Positions 18,184-28,460 are shown, numbered from the stretch's first letter. The stretch is 64,000 bases of DNA from Limnospira fusiformis SAG 85.79 (GCF_012516315.1 NZ_CP051185.1:5957363-6021362); one strand, 5' to 3'. The notes: generated by a model from the letters alone, not told the origin. Numbers and translations: made by a program.

Positions 18184-20181
18184 AATTAATAATTAATAAT
18201 TAATAATTAATAATTGTAGGGGCGGGTTCCTCTAGGACCTCGGCTTTCAAGGAGAATATTAATAAACCCGCCCCACCCCACCCGGTAATTAATTAATTAA
18301 TAATTAATAATTAATAATTGTAGGGGCGGGTTCCTCTAGGACCTCGGCTTTCAAGGAGAATATTAATAAACCCGCCCCACCCCACCCGGTAATTAATTAA
18401 TAATTAATAATTAATAATTAATAATTGTAGGGGCGGGTTCCTCTAGGACCTCGGCTTTCAAGGAGAATATTAATAAACCCGCCCCACCCCACCCGGTAAT
18501 TAATTAATTAATTAATTAATAATTAATAATTGTAGGGGCGCGCCTCCCCTAGGACCTCGGCTTTCAAGGAGAATATTAATAAACCCGCCCCACCCCACCC
18601 GGTAATTAATTAATAATTAATAATTAATAATTAATAATTGTAGGGGCGCGCCTCCCCTAGGACCTCGGCTTTCAAGGAGAATATTAATAAACCCGCCCCA
18701 CCCCACCCGGTAATTAATTAATAATTAATAATTAATAATTAATAATTGTAGGCGGCGGCCTCCCCTAGGACCTCGGCTTTCAAGGAGAATATTAATAAAC
18801 CCGCCCCACCCCACCCGGTAATTAATTAATTAATTAATTAATAATTAATAATTGTAGGGGCGCGCCTCCCCTAAGACTCCGGCTTTCAAGGAGAATATTA
18901 ATAAACCCGCCCCACCCCACCCGGTAATTAATTAATAATTAATAATTAATAATTAATAATTGTAGGGGCGCGCCTCCCCCTAGGACCTCGGCTTTCAAGG
19001 AGAATATTAATAAACCCGCCCCACCCCACCCCGGTAATTAATTGATAATTAATAATTAATAATTAATAATTGTAGGGGCGCCCTCCCCTACCCTAGACCT
19101 CGGCTTTCAAGGAGAATATCAATAAACCCGCCCCACCCCACCCGGTAATTAATTAATTAATAATTAATAATTAATAATTGTAGGGGCGGGTTCCTCTAGG
19201 ACCTCGGCTTTCAAGGAGAATATTAATAAACCCGCCCCACCCCACCCGGTAATTAATTAATAATTAATAATTAATAATTAATAATTGTAGGGGCGCGCCT
19301 CCCCTAGGACCTCGGCTTTCAAGGAGAATATTAATAAACCCGCCCCACCCCACCCGGTAATTAATTGATAATTAATAATTAATAATTAATAATTGTAGGG
19401 GCGCGCCTCCCCTAGGACCTCGGCTTTCAAGGAGAATATTAATAAACCCGCCCCACCCCACCCGGTAATTAATTAATTAATAATTAATAATTGTAGGGGC
19501 GCGCCTCCCCTAGGACCTCGGCTTTCAAGGAGAATATTAATAAACCCGCCCCACCCCACCCGGTAATTAATTAATTAATAATTAATAATTAATAATTGTA
19601 GGGGCGGGTTCCTCTAGGACCTCGGCTTTCAAGGAGAATATTAATAAACCCGCCCCACCCCACCCGGTAATTAATTAATAATTAATAATTAATAATTAAT
19701 AATTGTAGGGGCGGGTTCCTCTAGGACCTCGGCTTTCAAGGAGAATATTAATAAACCCGCCCCACCCCACCCGGTAATTAATTAATTAATAATTAATAAT
19801 TAATAATTGTAGGGGCGGGTTCCTCTAGGACCTCGGCTTTCAAGGAGAATATTAATAAACCCGCCCCACCCCACCCGGTAATTAATTAATTAATAATTAA
19901 TAATTAATAATTGTAGGGGCGGGTTCCTCTAGGACCTCGGCTTTCAAGGAGAATATTAATAAACCCGCCCCACCCCACCCGGTAATTAATTAATTAATTA
20001 ATAATTAATAATTGTAGGGGCGCGCCTCCCCTAGGACCTCGCCTGCCAACGACAATATTAATAAACCCGCCCCACCCCACCCGGTAATTAATTGATAATT
20101 AATAATTAATAATTAATAATTGTAGGGGCGCGCCTCCCCTAGGACATAGCCTACCAACGATAAGATAAATAAACCCGCTTT
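18184..20181. repeat. Array 1: 19 tandem copies of a ~105-bp intergenic repeat
   Basis: Between the convergent scpA and ppx genes a unit is repeated 19 times, starting (at GTAGGGGCG) at 18216, 18320, 18427, 18532, 18640, 18748, 18854, 18962, 19072, 19180, 19287, 19395, 19493, 19598, 19705, 19809, 19913, 20013 and 20122. Periods are 98-110 bp, and most of the difference lies in a TAATTAATAATT-type linker. Each unit has GGGGCGGGTT or a GGGGCGCGCC variant, a central ACCTCGGCTTTCAAGGAGA, then AATATTAATAAACCCGCCCC. In the first class the arms are perfectly complementary. The last two copies diverge in the centre. There is no coding potential and there are no unique spacers. Confidence 0.95.
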
Positions 20182-20239
20182 CTGGGGAGAGGGGGAAAGG
20201 GTAGCGCCACATCAATTATCGGGTTAGTTGACAGTTGAT

Positions 20240-21856
20240 TTAAGGCTCTAAAAACGCCGCCAGTTTGATGTTATATTGTTGCTCGAACACATCTTTTTTG
20301 ATGTCTAAACTCCACAATTCCAAAGCACAATTATCCTGGCGGTCAACCGGTTTCAGTATCAATTTAAACTCTTTTTTATCACGATCGCACTCACAATTAA
20401 CCTCAGCTACAGCCCCTATTTGACGACGGTCTAAAGCCACCGCTAACCGCATCAAAGGATTAAGACGGTCGATAATGTGACGGTTTTTCTTCGACAAGTT
20501 TTGATAATTTTCATGTTTCTTTTTGGGGGCGCTTTTCCGGTGATAACGAGCCAGATTAGCAATCATCTCAATTTCGGTTTCAGTATAACCCAAAAGTTCC
20601 CCATTACGGATTAAATAATAGGAGTGTTTATGGTGTGCAGAATGACTAATATATAGCCCGCAGTTATGCAAAATAGCCGCCGCCCACAACAACTCTCGTT
20701 CCGCCGATCCATAGTCATGGAGAACGCCATGAGTTTGGTCAAATAGGCTGAGAGAGAAGGCTGCCACCCGTTCACCATGTTCTAAATCTACATTATATTT
20801 TTGAGCAATTTTGAGGATGCTACGTTGTCGGATAGAACTTTCATATCGTAGGCGGTCTTCAATCAACCCATGGGTAAGCATCCAATCAACAATTACCCCT
20901 TCCCGCAAACTTCTTTCACAAATAGTCAGAGATTCTATTTCTAATAAACTCATCGCCTCCTGTAAAATCAGCGCCCCAGCCAGGATAATTTCCGCCCGCC
21001 GATCATTTATGCCAGGAATTTGTAACCTTTCTTGGTAGGATAACTTCCGCAGACGACTAACGATATTGTGTAACTCATTTAAAGTAATTTGGTATCCTGC
21101 TAAAGGTGTAGGCTCAGTGCCTAATTTTTCCTTAGCAATCATCACCGCCAAGGTTTCAATTGTACCGGAAGTGCCGACTAAATGGGATACTTTTCGATTG
21201 GGGAGATGAAGACGCAACTCATCAACGGGACGTTCCAACATTCCCCGAATATAGGCTTGTACAAACAGAAATTCTGTGCGAGATATAGGGTCAGTTTTGA
21301 TATATTCTTGAGTGAGACGGACAGCCCCGACCTTGGTACTACTGAGAAATTTAGGTTCTCCACCATCTCCCAAAATCAACTCTGTCGAACCCCCTCCGAT
21401 ATCAATAATAACGTGGGGTTCGTCGTGAAATTCCATAGCCGAGAGGACACCCAAATAAATTCTCCGGGCTTCTTCAGGACCAGAAATCAGGTTAACTTCG
21501 AGATCCAATTCATCGGATACTTGTTTGATAAAATCCCGACCGTTGGGCGCTTCCCGGACTGCACTGGTAGCGACAGCAATAACTTGTTCAGCGTTAAAAG
21601 TTTTGGCTAGTTCCTGAAAGCGTTTGAGGGTGGCGATCGCCCTATCCATGACTTCCGGCTTGAGTTGTCCTTTAGGTCCACAGTCTCCGAGTCTGACCGT
21701 ATCTTTCTCTCGGGCAATAATCGTAAATGCGGGTAGACTCTTATCAATTCGCACTATGACCATGTGCAGAGAGTTGGTTCCTAGGTCAATAGAAGCCAAA
21801 ATATGTTCGCCACTGGGCCTTAATTGCTTCCCTAAATGCGGAACTGATGTAGCCAT
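20240..21856 (-). CDS. ppx: Exopolyphosphatase / pppGpp phosphohydrolase family
   Basis: A 538-residue Ppx/GppA protein of the actin-like ATPase fold. The phosphate-1 loop is ASIDLGTNSLHMVIVRI, the second is VIIDIGGGSTELIL, and the adenosine-type motif region is VGTSGTIETLAVM. A C-terminal HD-like part contains AAILHNCGLYISHSAHHKHS, as in the long Ppx form. It would release phosphate from polyphosphate, which fits an organism with a full pst system in the same window. It is transcribed away from the GTPase gene upstream, separated by a strong palindrome. Confidence 0.93.
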   Translation of the reverse strand: MATSVPHLGKQLRPSGEHILASIDLGTNSLHMVIVRIDKSLPAFTIIAREKDTVRLGDCGPKGQLKPEVMDRAIATLKRFQELAKTFNAEQVIAVATSAVREAPNGRDFIKQVSDELDLEVNLISGPEEARRIYLGVLSAMEFHDEPHVIIDIGGGSTELILGDGGEPKFLSSTKVGAVRLTQEYIKTDPISRTEFLFVQAYIRGMLERPVDELRLHLPNRKVSHLVGTSGTIETLAVMIAKEKLGTEPTPLAGYQITLNELHNIVSRLRKLSYQERLQIPGINDRRAEIILAGALILQEAMSLLEIESLTICERSLREGVIVDWMLTHGLIEDRLRYESSIRQRSILKIAQKYNVDLEHGERVAAFSLSLFDQTHGVLHDYGSAERELLWAAAILHNCGLYISHSAHHKHSYYLIRNGELLGYTETEIEMIANLARYHRKSAPKKKHENYQNLSKKNRHIIDRLNPLMRLAVALDRRQIGAVAEVNCECDRDKKEFKLILKPVDRQDNCALELWSLDIKKDVFEQQYNIKLAAFLEP

Positions 21857-21958
21857 AACAAATATATATTAAGCGATTCTAAATTCTATCTTAGATCAAA
21901 ACTTGCCACTTCAATATCCCCTGTAGACAATCTTAGCCACCAGTAGGGGCGAACAGTA

Positions 21959-21980
21959 GGGGCGAAAAATTTTTCGCCCC
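21959..21980 (-). terminator. Perfect 22-bp palindrome after the GTPase gene
   Basis: GGGGCGAAAAA followed directly by its complement TTTTTCGCCCC forms a perfect 11-bp stem between the GTPase stop and the ppx start. A partial second copy (GGGGCGAA) lies just before it. It is a plausible bidirectional terminator and resembles the element at 40188-40215, so it is also a dispersed repeat. Confidence 0.55.
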
Positions 21981-22031
21981 GACAATTGTCCTTTGTCTCC
22001 TTCTACCCCTTTCCCAGAGGGAGGGGGAGTT

Positions 22032-23330
22032 TCATGGTCCATTGTCGATTTGGGTTTGAGAATTTTTAAAGGCTTGTTTCATCACCGATTGAATTCGCTT
22101 AGGATCGGGTTTTTTGCCACCCATTAAATCCCCGAAATATACACAAGTAGCTTCACCTAAAGCCCCCGTATAAGCAAAAGCCCAAGAAGCAGCGATCGCA
22201 CTTCCAAAAGCCGGAATAAACTTAATTAATTCCCGACCGACCGCCTGAGCGAGAAATCCACCAGCGATCGCACTAACAATACCCCCAGCTTGGGAGGGGG
22301 TAATAGTTTGACCGTAGAGTTTTCCTAGTAACCCCACCATAGACACTTGTAGGGCTGTTAAAACTGGCATAGTCGCAAAAGGTAGGGGAACCGCTGCTAT
22401 AGTAGCCGCCATAATTGAAAAAGCTAAAATATAGCGCCTTCCCACGTCTCGATATAAACTACTTAATTCCTGTCCCGCCTGTCCTTCCAAAAGCTGATAA
22501 ATAGTCCTGGCTTCCGCTTCTGGCAACAATTCTATCAAAGTATCCCTAAAAGTTTCTAACCCATAAAATACCGGGGTGTAGCCATCTTCTTCTCGGGTAA
22601 AATCAATGGCAACTAGGCGATTATATAAATTATCAAAATCCTCTTGTATGGCATCAAAACTTCGCTGAAAGTCTGGAAAATCCGGCGGATAGGCGGGATG
22701 ATTTGCCGTTCCTGTGGGGTAGACTTCATGGAGACAAGTTACCACCAATAAACAGGGTAAATCAGGGTATTTTGACCGTAAACTAGCCGCAATAGTTCGC
22801 AGGGTATCTGTAGCGAAATCATTAATTTTCACCGTCAAAATTAGCACCCGTGCGCCGCGAGTTTCCTGCTGTAAATTCTCCACCAATTCCGCTACCAACT
22901 CATCCGTATCCTGATTAATATCCCCCAGTCCGACCGTATCCGTAAAAATCAGTAAAGGTAGATCCCCGGAAGGGTAAGCATATCGTTGAGTGTTTTGGGT
23001 GTGGGGCTTAAATCCCTGGCCGACAATTTCCGCCGAAACTCCTGTTAATCCCCGAACAATGGAACTTTTACCCGCTTGAGGTTTCCCAATTAGCAGCGCT
23101 TCTGTAGTTGGAAGTTCAGCCCGGACGCGCTCTAAAATCTCAGCAACTTCGCTCTCACTAACATTAAATAATCCCCCAATTTTATCAGTTATTTTCCCTA
23201 GAGTCAAGACTTTTTTCAATCCTTCGCCAAGAGATTCCCATGGCGCTTTATTGGGCTGTTTTTGATGATTCTGGTAAGACTGAGAAGGTTCTGGGGGTAA
23301 ATTGCTATCAGTATCAGATGGTTCAGACAT
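22032..23330 (-). CDS. GTPase with C-terminal DUF697-like membrane-associated domain
   Basis: A 432-residue GTPase. The G1 loop is LLIGKPQAGKSSIV, the G3 region is FTDTVGLGDI, and a hydrophobic stretch about residues 300-400 (AFSIMAATIAAVPLPFATMPVLTALQVSMVG, here from AFSIMAATIAA to ALQVSMVG) resembles the DUF697 domain of YcjX/Era-like proteins. The molecular role is not known. The ATG at 23330 is used; a TTG at 23351 would overlap the NurA gene end by 8 bases. It is tightly linked to the upstream NurA-type nuclease gene, so the two probably form one transcript. Confidence 0.75.
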   Translation of the reverse strand: MSEPSDTDSNLPPEPSQSYQNHQKQPNKAPWESLGEGLKKVLTLGKITDKIGGLFNVSESEVAEILERVRAELPTTEALLIGKPQAGKSSIVRGLTGVSAEIVGQGFKPHTQNTQRYAYPSGDLPLLIFTDTVGLGDINQDTDELVAELVENLQQETRGARVLILTVKINDFATDTLRTIAASLRSKYPDLPCLLVVTCLHEVYPTGTANHPAYPPDFPDFQRSFDAIQEDFDNLYNRLVAIDFTREEDGYTPVFYGLETFRDTLIELLPEAEARTIYQLLEGQAGQELSSLYRDVGRRYILAFSIMAATIAAVPLPFATMPVLTALQVSMVGLLGKLYGQTITPSQAGGIVSAIAGGFLAQAVGRELIKFIPAFGSAIAASWAFAYTGALGEATCVYFGDLMGGKKPDPKRIQSVMKQAFKNSQTQIDNGP

Positions 23331-23343
23331 AATTAAAGGTGTG

Positions 23344-24558
23344 TTAAGCAATACTTCCGCGTTTGCGTGCTTCTTTGTAGGAGATACCGACGTTAGGGAG
23401 TCCGGCGCGAATCATTTGGTCTTCTAGCATAGCAAAAAACCGAGTCCGATCGCCTCCTCTCACCACCGCTTGATTGTGGGCTTCCGCTAAAGCCACCGGG
23501 TAACCATAGCCTTTATAAACTTGGGCTAACATAATTGATAAAGCTAACTCAAATTGTTCCGTATTTTCAGCTACCCAAGCCGGACATTCAATTCTAGCGA
23601 TTTCTGTGCCGACATTCACATAACAGAAGTAGATGGAATCAAAATCATAATAATCTAAAATACGCGATCGCGATCGCCAGAGGGGGCTGCGCTGTCCCGG
23701 TTTCAGATAATTAGACCATAGCACCGTATCTCGCAGAGGTTCAGAAATTTGACAGGGGGCTTGTTTAATCTTGCCTTTTTTGTCCACTTGACCGAAATCT
23801 GGGCAATTTCGCGCACAATCAGGTTCATTATACGGACACCCTTGCAATCTCAGAAACGAAATAGTTTCGCTACTGCGAGAGGCGCTGACATAACCCATCA
23901 TCGGAATACCAGACACTTTAATCATATCCCAGGCTTCTAAAATCGGTTCGATAATGCGATCGCGCGCTTCTGTTGGCAATGTTTCCAAAAACCAGTAAAC
24001 TAGGGAACCATCTACTAAGGCGAGGGCCGGGTTAAGGTTGTCCCCTTGAATCGTAGCAATCTCTCGGGCTGTTTCCGCGAGGGCGATCGCTTCCGAAATG
24101 CTGCGTTGGTAGCCCATCCATTCCTCTGTGCGAATACCCCACTGGCGCGAAATATATAGGTCTTCGGGACGATAAAAAATTTCGGGAACACTATCAAGGA
24201 TCGGGTGGCGACTTTGACCGTAATAGAGGACAACCCTACCGATGTTGATTAGGTAACAATAGGCGATTTCGTGGGCGTTAGGGGCGATTTGGGACCCGTC
24301 TGTGGCAAAAACTGTATGGGCGGCGGGTGGTGCTTGAATCGTGAAACAGCTATCTAATTGGTCTATGGGGATGGCGGGATGAAAGGGAATCCGATCTACC
24401 CAGTAATTCAGGCTTTCTATCAATTCTTCTTGATGCTTTTGGGCTTCTGTCAGCAGGTTTTGTGCTGCTTTTAGGCGATCGCTCGCCGCTTGGGCTTCAC
24501 GGGTCAAGTGTTTACTCATCCCTTGCATTTGGCGAGCCAGTTGAGTTAGGTCAAGCAT
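23344..24558 (-). CDS. NurA-domain nuclease
   Basis: A 404-residue protein with NurA-type motifs: an N-terminal helical region (MLDLTQLARQMQGMSKHL), the metal-binding TVFATDGSQIAPN, a second acidic site ALALVDGSLVYWF, and the C-terminal PVALAEAHNQAVV...MIRAGLP. NurA proteins are 5'-3' nucleases that in archaea work with the HerA ATPase in end resection. Here the neighbour is a GTPase instead of HerA. A cysteine-rich insert (GCPYNEPDCARNCPDFG) could bind metal. A GTG seven codons upstream (24579) is an alternative start. Confidence 0.8.
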   Translation of the reverse strand: MLDLTQLARQMQGMSKHLTREAQAASDRLKAAQNLLTEAQKHQEELIESLNYWVDRIPFHPAIPIDQLDSCFTIQAPPAAHTVFATDGSQIAPNAHEIAYCYLINIGRVVLYYGQSRHPILDSVPEIFYRPEDLYISRQWGIRTEEWMGYQRSISEAIALAETAREIATIQGDNLNPALALVDGSLVYWFLETLPTEARDRIIEPILEAWDMIKVSGIPMMGYVSASRSSETISFLRLQGCPYNEPDCARNCPDFGQVDKKGKIKQAPCQISEPLRDTVLWSNYLKPGQRSPLWRSRSRILDYYDFDSIYFCYVNVGTEIARIECPAWVAENTEQFELALSIMLAQVYKGYGYPVALAEAHNQAVVRGGDRTRFFAMLEDQMIRAGLPNVGISYKEARKRGSIA

Positions 24559-24764
24559 AGTATTCGGGCGTGAAGTCACACCTAATTATAAATCTCAGAG
24601 GTTAACTTGATGTAGCTACCCGGAAATACTTATCGCTGATTGCCAATATAAGTTTTTCGGTACATAATATATATGTTAGGCTCTATTGACAATTTTATGC
24701 TCACAAATCATCGGGGCTAATGCTGGGTTACTTTTATGATTAACAACTAGGAGTTAATTAGATA

Positions 24765-27700
24765 ATGGATAAAGTCGAAAATTTTGCCTTAACATCTGTT
24801 GATCTCAGTAATTGCGATCGTGAACCCATCCATATTCCCGGTAAGATTCAATCTCACGGTTGTTTGCTAGTTCTCCAGGAACCAGAACTAATCATTTTAC
24901 AAGCTAGTTGTAATACTCAACTATTTTTGGGGCGGGAAGTAGAGGCTGTTGTTGGCAAAACTTTAAGCCAAGTATTTACCCCGATCGCCTTTCAAAAAAT
25001 ATCCCAATCTCTGAAATCCCATGATCTCAAATATTCAAACCCCATTGATATCGAATTAACCCATAACAATACCCCCCAACAATTGACCGCTATTGTCCAT
25101 CGACATGATCATGTATTAATCCTGGAGTTAGAGCCACATATACCCACACAAACCCACCGCGCTTATGGCATTTATGCACAAATTCAATCTTCCCTTCCCG
25201 CTATTGAAAATAAAAACAGTTTCGAGGAATCTGCCCAATTTTTAGCCCAGGAAATTCGCCAATTAACCGAATACGATCGCGTTATGATTTATCGGTTTGA
25301 AACTGATGGGAGTGGCATTGTCGTAGCCGAAGATAAAAAACCAGAATTAGAGCCTTTTCTCGGACTCCATTACCCCGCTTCCGACATCCCCAAACAAGCC
25401 CGACAACTCTATTCTAAAAACTGGGTGAGGATTATTGTTAATGTTAATGATAATCCCGTCGCTATTTACCCTCTTCATAATCCCATTACTCAAAAACATA
25501 TCGATTTGAGTTATGCCACTCTTAGGAGTGTTTCCCCTATCCATATTGAATATCTGCAAAATATGGGGGTTTCCGCTTCCTTGTGTATTTCTCTCATTAA
25601 TGACCAAAAACTATGGGGTTTAATTGTTTGTCATCACTACAGCCCTAAATTTGTCTCCTATGAATTGCGCCAAGCCTGCGAATTATTAGGGCAATTTATG
25701 TCAGTGGAACTGTTCCGTCAATATCAAAAAAATTGGGAAGCCTATCAGATTAAAGTCAAAAAAATTCAGCAACTCTTTAGACAAGAACTCTCCGTACATG
25801 AATCGGATTTAATTAATCGAATTAGGACAATGATTGATTCTAGTGGTCAACATTTACTAGAATTAGTTAATGCTCAAGGTGTCGTCATTGGCTTACAGGG
25901 AGAACTCACTGAGTTCGGAGAAACTCTCCCTCAACCCGATTTAGATGATCTACTCTCCTGGCTGCGTAGCTATTACCCACAGGAAATTTTTTATACCGAT
26001 CGCCTCGCTGAAATTTACCCACCTGCTCAAAATTACATCAACCAAGCCGCTGGGTTGCTGGCTATTTCCATTTACTTAGATCAAGCCACTTATCAAATAG
26101 TTTGGTTTCGTTCAGAAATTATCCAGACTGTTACTTGGGGGGGGAATCCTAACAAAGCAGTTGTTATTGATGATCATAACCAAATGCGCCTATCTCCTCG
26201 CCAATCTTTTGAAGCCTGGAAAGAAACAGTTAGTGGTCATGCTTTGGGTTGGAATGAATTAGAAATTAACGCCGCCATGGAACTCCGCAATACTTTAATG
26301 TTGGCGGTTTTGCATTTCTCTCATTTCGCCTTAGAAGAAGTTGCGAAACGCGCGGAAATGGCGAATCGAGCTAAAAGTGAGTTTTTGGCTAATATGAGCC
26401 ATGAAATCCGCACACCCATGAATGCCATTTTGGGTTTTTGTGATTTACTCAAAGGATTGGTTGAAGATGATAAACAACAATCTTATCTCGATGCGATCGC
26501 CGCTGGGGGTCGAGCCTTAATTAGTTTGATTGATGATATTTTGGATCTCTCCAAAATTGAGGCGGGAAAACTTGAACTTGAGTATCACCATGTCTATTTG
26601 CCAATATTACTACAGGAAATCCAGCAAATATTTTTACCCACAGCTATGGCTAAGGGTTTATCACTACAGATTAATTTTGAACCCAATGTTCCTAAAATTA
26701 TCGAATTTGATGAAGTCCGACTCCGCCAAATTCTCTTTAATATTGTCGGAAATGCTATCAAATTTACCGAAGATGGTTCCGTTACGATTTCGGTTCGCGC
26801 TGAAAGTTTTGAGCATAATTCTCACCTCACTCTCCAAATTGTGGTAGCAGATACTGGTATTGGAATAAATCCAGATCAGCATCAACAGATTTTTGAAGCC
26901 TTTGTACAAAGTGAGGGACAAAGTAATCGTCGCTATGGTGGGACTGGACTCGGTTTGGCTATTACTCGAAGACTTACCCATCTGTTGGGAGGTACACTAA
27001 CTCTCGACAGTCAGTTGAGCTTAGGAAGTGTTTTTACTTGTACCTTTCCTAATGTCAAAATTACACAATCTCATCAATTAAATAATCTACAAACCGCCAT
27101 TTATTTGTCAGATTTAATCCCCTCTACTATCCTAGTGGTCGATGATGTCGAGTCTAACCGCAAGCTAATTGCTGGTTATTTTGATACCACAGAACACCTA
27201 CTGCTAGAGGCTAAAGATGGATACCAGGCGATCGCTATGGTTGAAACTCATCATCCTGATGTCATTTTAATGGATCTACGAATGCCCGATTTAGATGGCA
27301 TTGCGACCAGTCAACTCATCAAACAAAACCCCCACACTGCTAATATTCCCATTGTTATGTTAACCGCTTCTGTGGTCGCCAAAGATTTTGAATTAAGTCA
27401 AAATTTATGTCAGGGATATCTACGCAAACCTGTCAATAGAGAGCAACTCGCCGCTGTATTATCCGATATTTTAGCACGCAAAATCGATATTCAACCGCCT
27501 AACATACCTCAACAATTAACTGAAAAAACAGCAATTAATATCACTAAATTACCCTTGAATCAATTGCTAGAGTTAAAGGAAATTTTACGCAAGGAAGAAG
27601 AGAAAGGATGGCCAGAATTACGCGATCGCATGACTCAAAGAGAGTTGCGATCGTTTTTGCGACGCTTACAAAAGTTAGCTAAAAACTATCCCTGGAAGCC

Positions 27701-27824
27701 TCTCCAAGATTATGTCACCATTCTCGATCAGCAATTTGCAGACTTTGATTGGGATAACTTACCAGATACTATCAATAACTTCCCCACATTAAGGCGATCA
27801 CTTGAACAACTAGAGTCCCCCTAG
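24765..27824 (+). CDS. Phytochrome-type hybrid sensor histidine kinase (PAS-GAF-PHY-HK-REC)
   Basis: A 1019-residue light sensor. The bacteriophytochrome N terminus (LSNCDREPIHIPGKIQSHG) has Cys17 at the biliverdin attachment position. PAS, GAF (YPASDIPKQARQLY, SPIHIEYLQNMGV) and PHY (SPRQSFEAWKETVSG) domains follow. A dimerisation/phosphoacceptor domain (MSHEIRTPMNAILGF, His546) and an HATPase (NIVGNAIKFTEDG, GGTGLGLAI) come next. The receiver domain has phosphoacceptor Asp837 (VILMDLRMPD), and a ~150-residue tail is of unknown role. The Cph1-type GAF cysteine is replaced by Ile (SPIH-I-EY), so it should bind biliverdin and sense red/far-red light. AGGAG precedes the ATG. No response regulator gene lies next to it. 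Confidence 0.92.
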   Translation: MDKVENFALTSVDLSNCDREPIHIPGKIQSHGCLLVLQEPELIILQASCNTQLFLGREVEAVVGKTLSQVFTPIAFQKISQSLKSHDLKYSNPIDIELTHNNTPQQLTAIVHRHDHVLILELEPHIPTQTHRAYGIYAQIQSSLPAIENKNSFEESAQFLAQEIRQLTEYDRVMIYRFETDGSGIVVAEDKKPELEPFLGLHYPASDIPKQARQLYSKNWVRIIVNVNDNPVAIYPLHNPITQKHIDLSYATLRSVSPIHIEYLQNMGVSASLCISLINDQKLWGLIVCHHYSPKFVSYELRQACELLGQFMSVELFRQYQKNWEAYQIKVKKIQQLFRQELSVHESDLINRIRTMIDSSGQHLLELVNAQGVVIGLQGELTEFGETLPQPDLDDLLSWLRSYYPQEIFYTDRLAEIYPPAQNYINQAAGLLAISIYLDQATYQIVWFRSEIIQTVTWGGNPNKAVVIDDHNQMRLSPRQSFEAWKETVSGHALGWNELEINAAMELRNTLMLAVLHFSHFALEEVAKRAEMANRAKSEFLANMSHEIRTPMNAILGFCDLLKGLVEDDKQQSYLDAIAAGGRALISLIDDILDLSKIEAGKLELEYHHVYLPILLQEIQQIFLPTAMAKGLSLQINFEPNVPKIIEFDEVRLRQILFNIVGNAIKFTEDGSVTISVRAESFEHNSHLTLQIVVADTGIGINPDQHQQIFEAFVQSEGQSNRRYGGTGLGLAITRRLTHLLGGTLTLDSQLSLGSVFTCTFPNVKITQSHQLNNLQTAIYLSDLIPSTILVVDDVESNRKLIAGYFDTTEHLLLEAKDGYQAIAMVETHHPDVILMDLRMPDLDGIATSQLIKQNPHTANIPIVMLTASVVAKDFELSQNLCQGYLRKPVNREQLAAVLSDILARKIDIQPPNIPQQLTEKTAINITKLPLNQLLELKEILRKEEEKGWPELRDRMTQRELRSFLRRLQKLAKNYPWKPLQDYVTILDQQFADFDWDNLPDTINNFPTLRRSLEQLESP

Positions 27825-28091
27825 TCCCCTCGGTCCTAAGTCATGGTTTGGTAAAGGTTTTGTCATGAGTTGATGAAACTAGCCTCCAGATCATCTATAG
27901 AATCTTTGAATTTTGCCACCTTTCGGGTATATTTGAAATAGGGAATTTATCAAAATATCTCGGTGGTGTTAGGGGCAAAAGATTCTCAGTAAAATTACTG
28001 AATTACTCATGTAACTTGGTCTATTAGTTCAAGCCAAAAGCCAGTGATTTTACTTACATACTAACTCGCATTCATCTGGGGGAGGTCTATT

Positions 28092-28211
28092 ATGACCGGT
28101 CTGGAACTGATTATTTTTATTTTTGGCCCGTTTATTTCATTTAGTTTGGCTTGTTTACTTGTATCTAACCAACGAGAGTTTGGCACCGAACCGGATACCA
28201 ACAAATACTAA
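28092..28211 (+). CDS. 39-residue single-span membrane protein
   Basis: A very short ORF with an unusually good ribosome site (GGGGGAGGT, 5 bases before the ATG). The protein starts MTGLELIIFIFGPFISFSL, has one hydrophobic helix of about 22 residues and then a polar tail ending TEPDTNKY. Its size and layout recall the small subunits of photosynthetic complexes, but I do not recognise it as any named one. It lies alone downstream of the phytochrome kinase. Confidence 0.5.
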   Translation: MTGLELIIFIFGPFISFSLACLLVSNQREFGTEPDTNKY

Positions 28212-28460
28212 CACTAACATATCATCAAAAATTTTCTTGGTGCAGCCACCTAGCGGACAACCGCCCCAAAGCGGACGGGTTGGGTTAGGGAATTGGGGCA
28301 GGTAATTATCTACCAAAAAGGCGATCGGGGGGCATATATATCTATAAGTCTCCGATCGGTGATCAAAAGTTCCCGGAAACCACCACTAAAATTGGTACTC
28401 CCATGAGTGGTAGCTTCCTGGTGTCTAGTGCTGACCACTAGCTAGGTAGGTAGAGACCGA

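Noticed and set aside
18184..20181. CRISPR or coding repeat protein in array 1
   Set aside because: There are no unique spacers, the unit length varies by 98-110 bases and stop codons occur in all frames through the TAATTAA linkers.
28123..28305. 60-codon frame overlapping the small membrane-protein gene
   Set aside because: It is in another frame, lacks a ribosome site and ends in low-complexity sequence. The 39-residue frame with GGGGGAGGT is the better choice.
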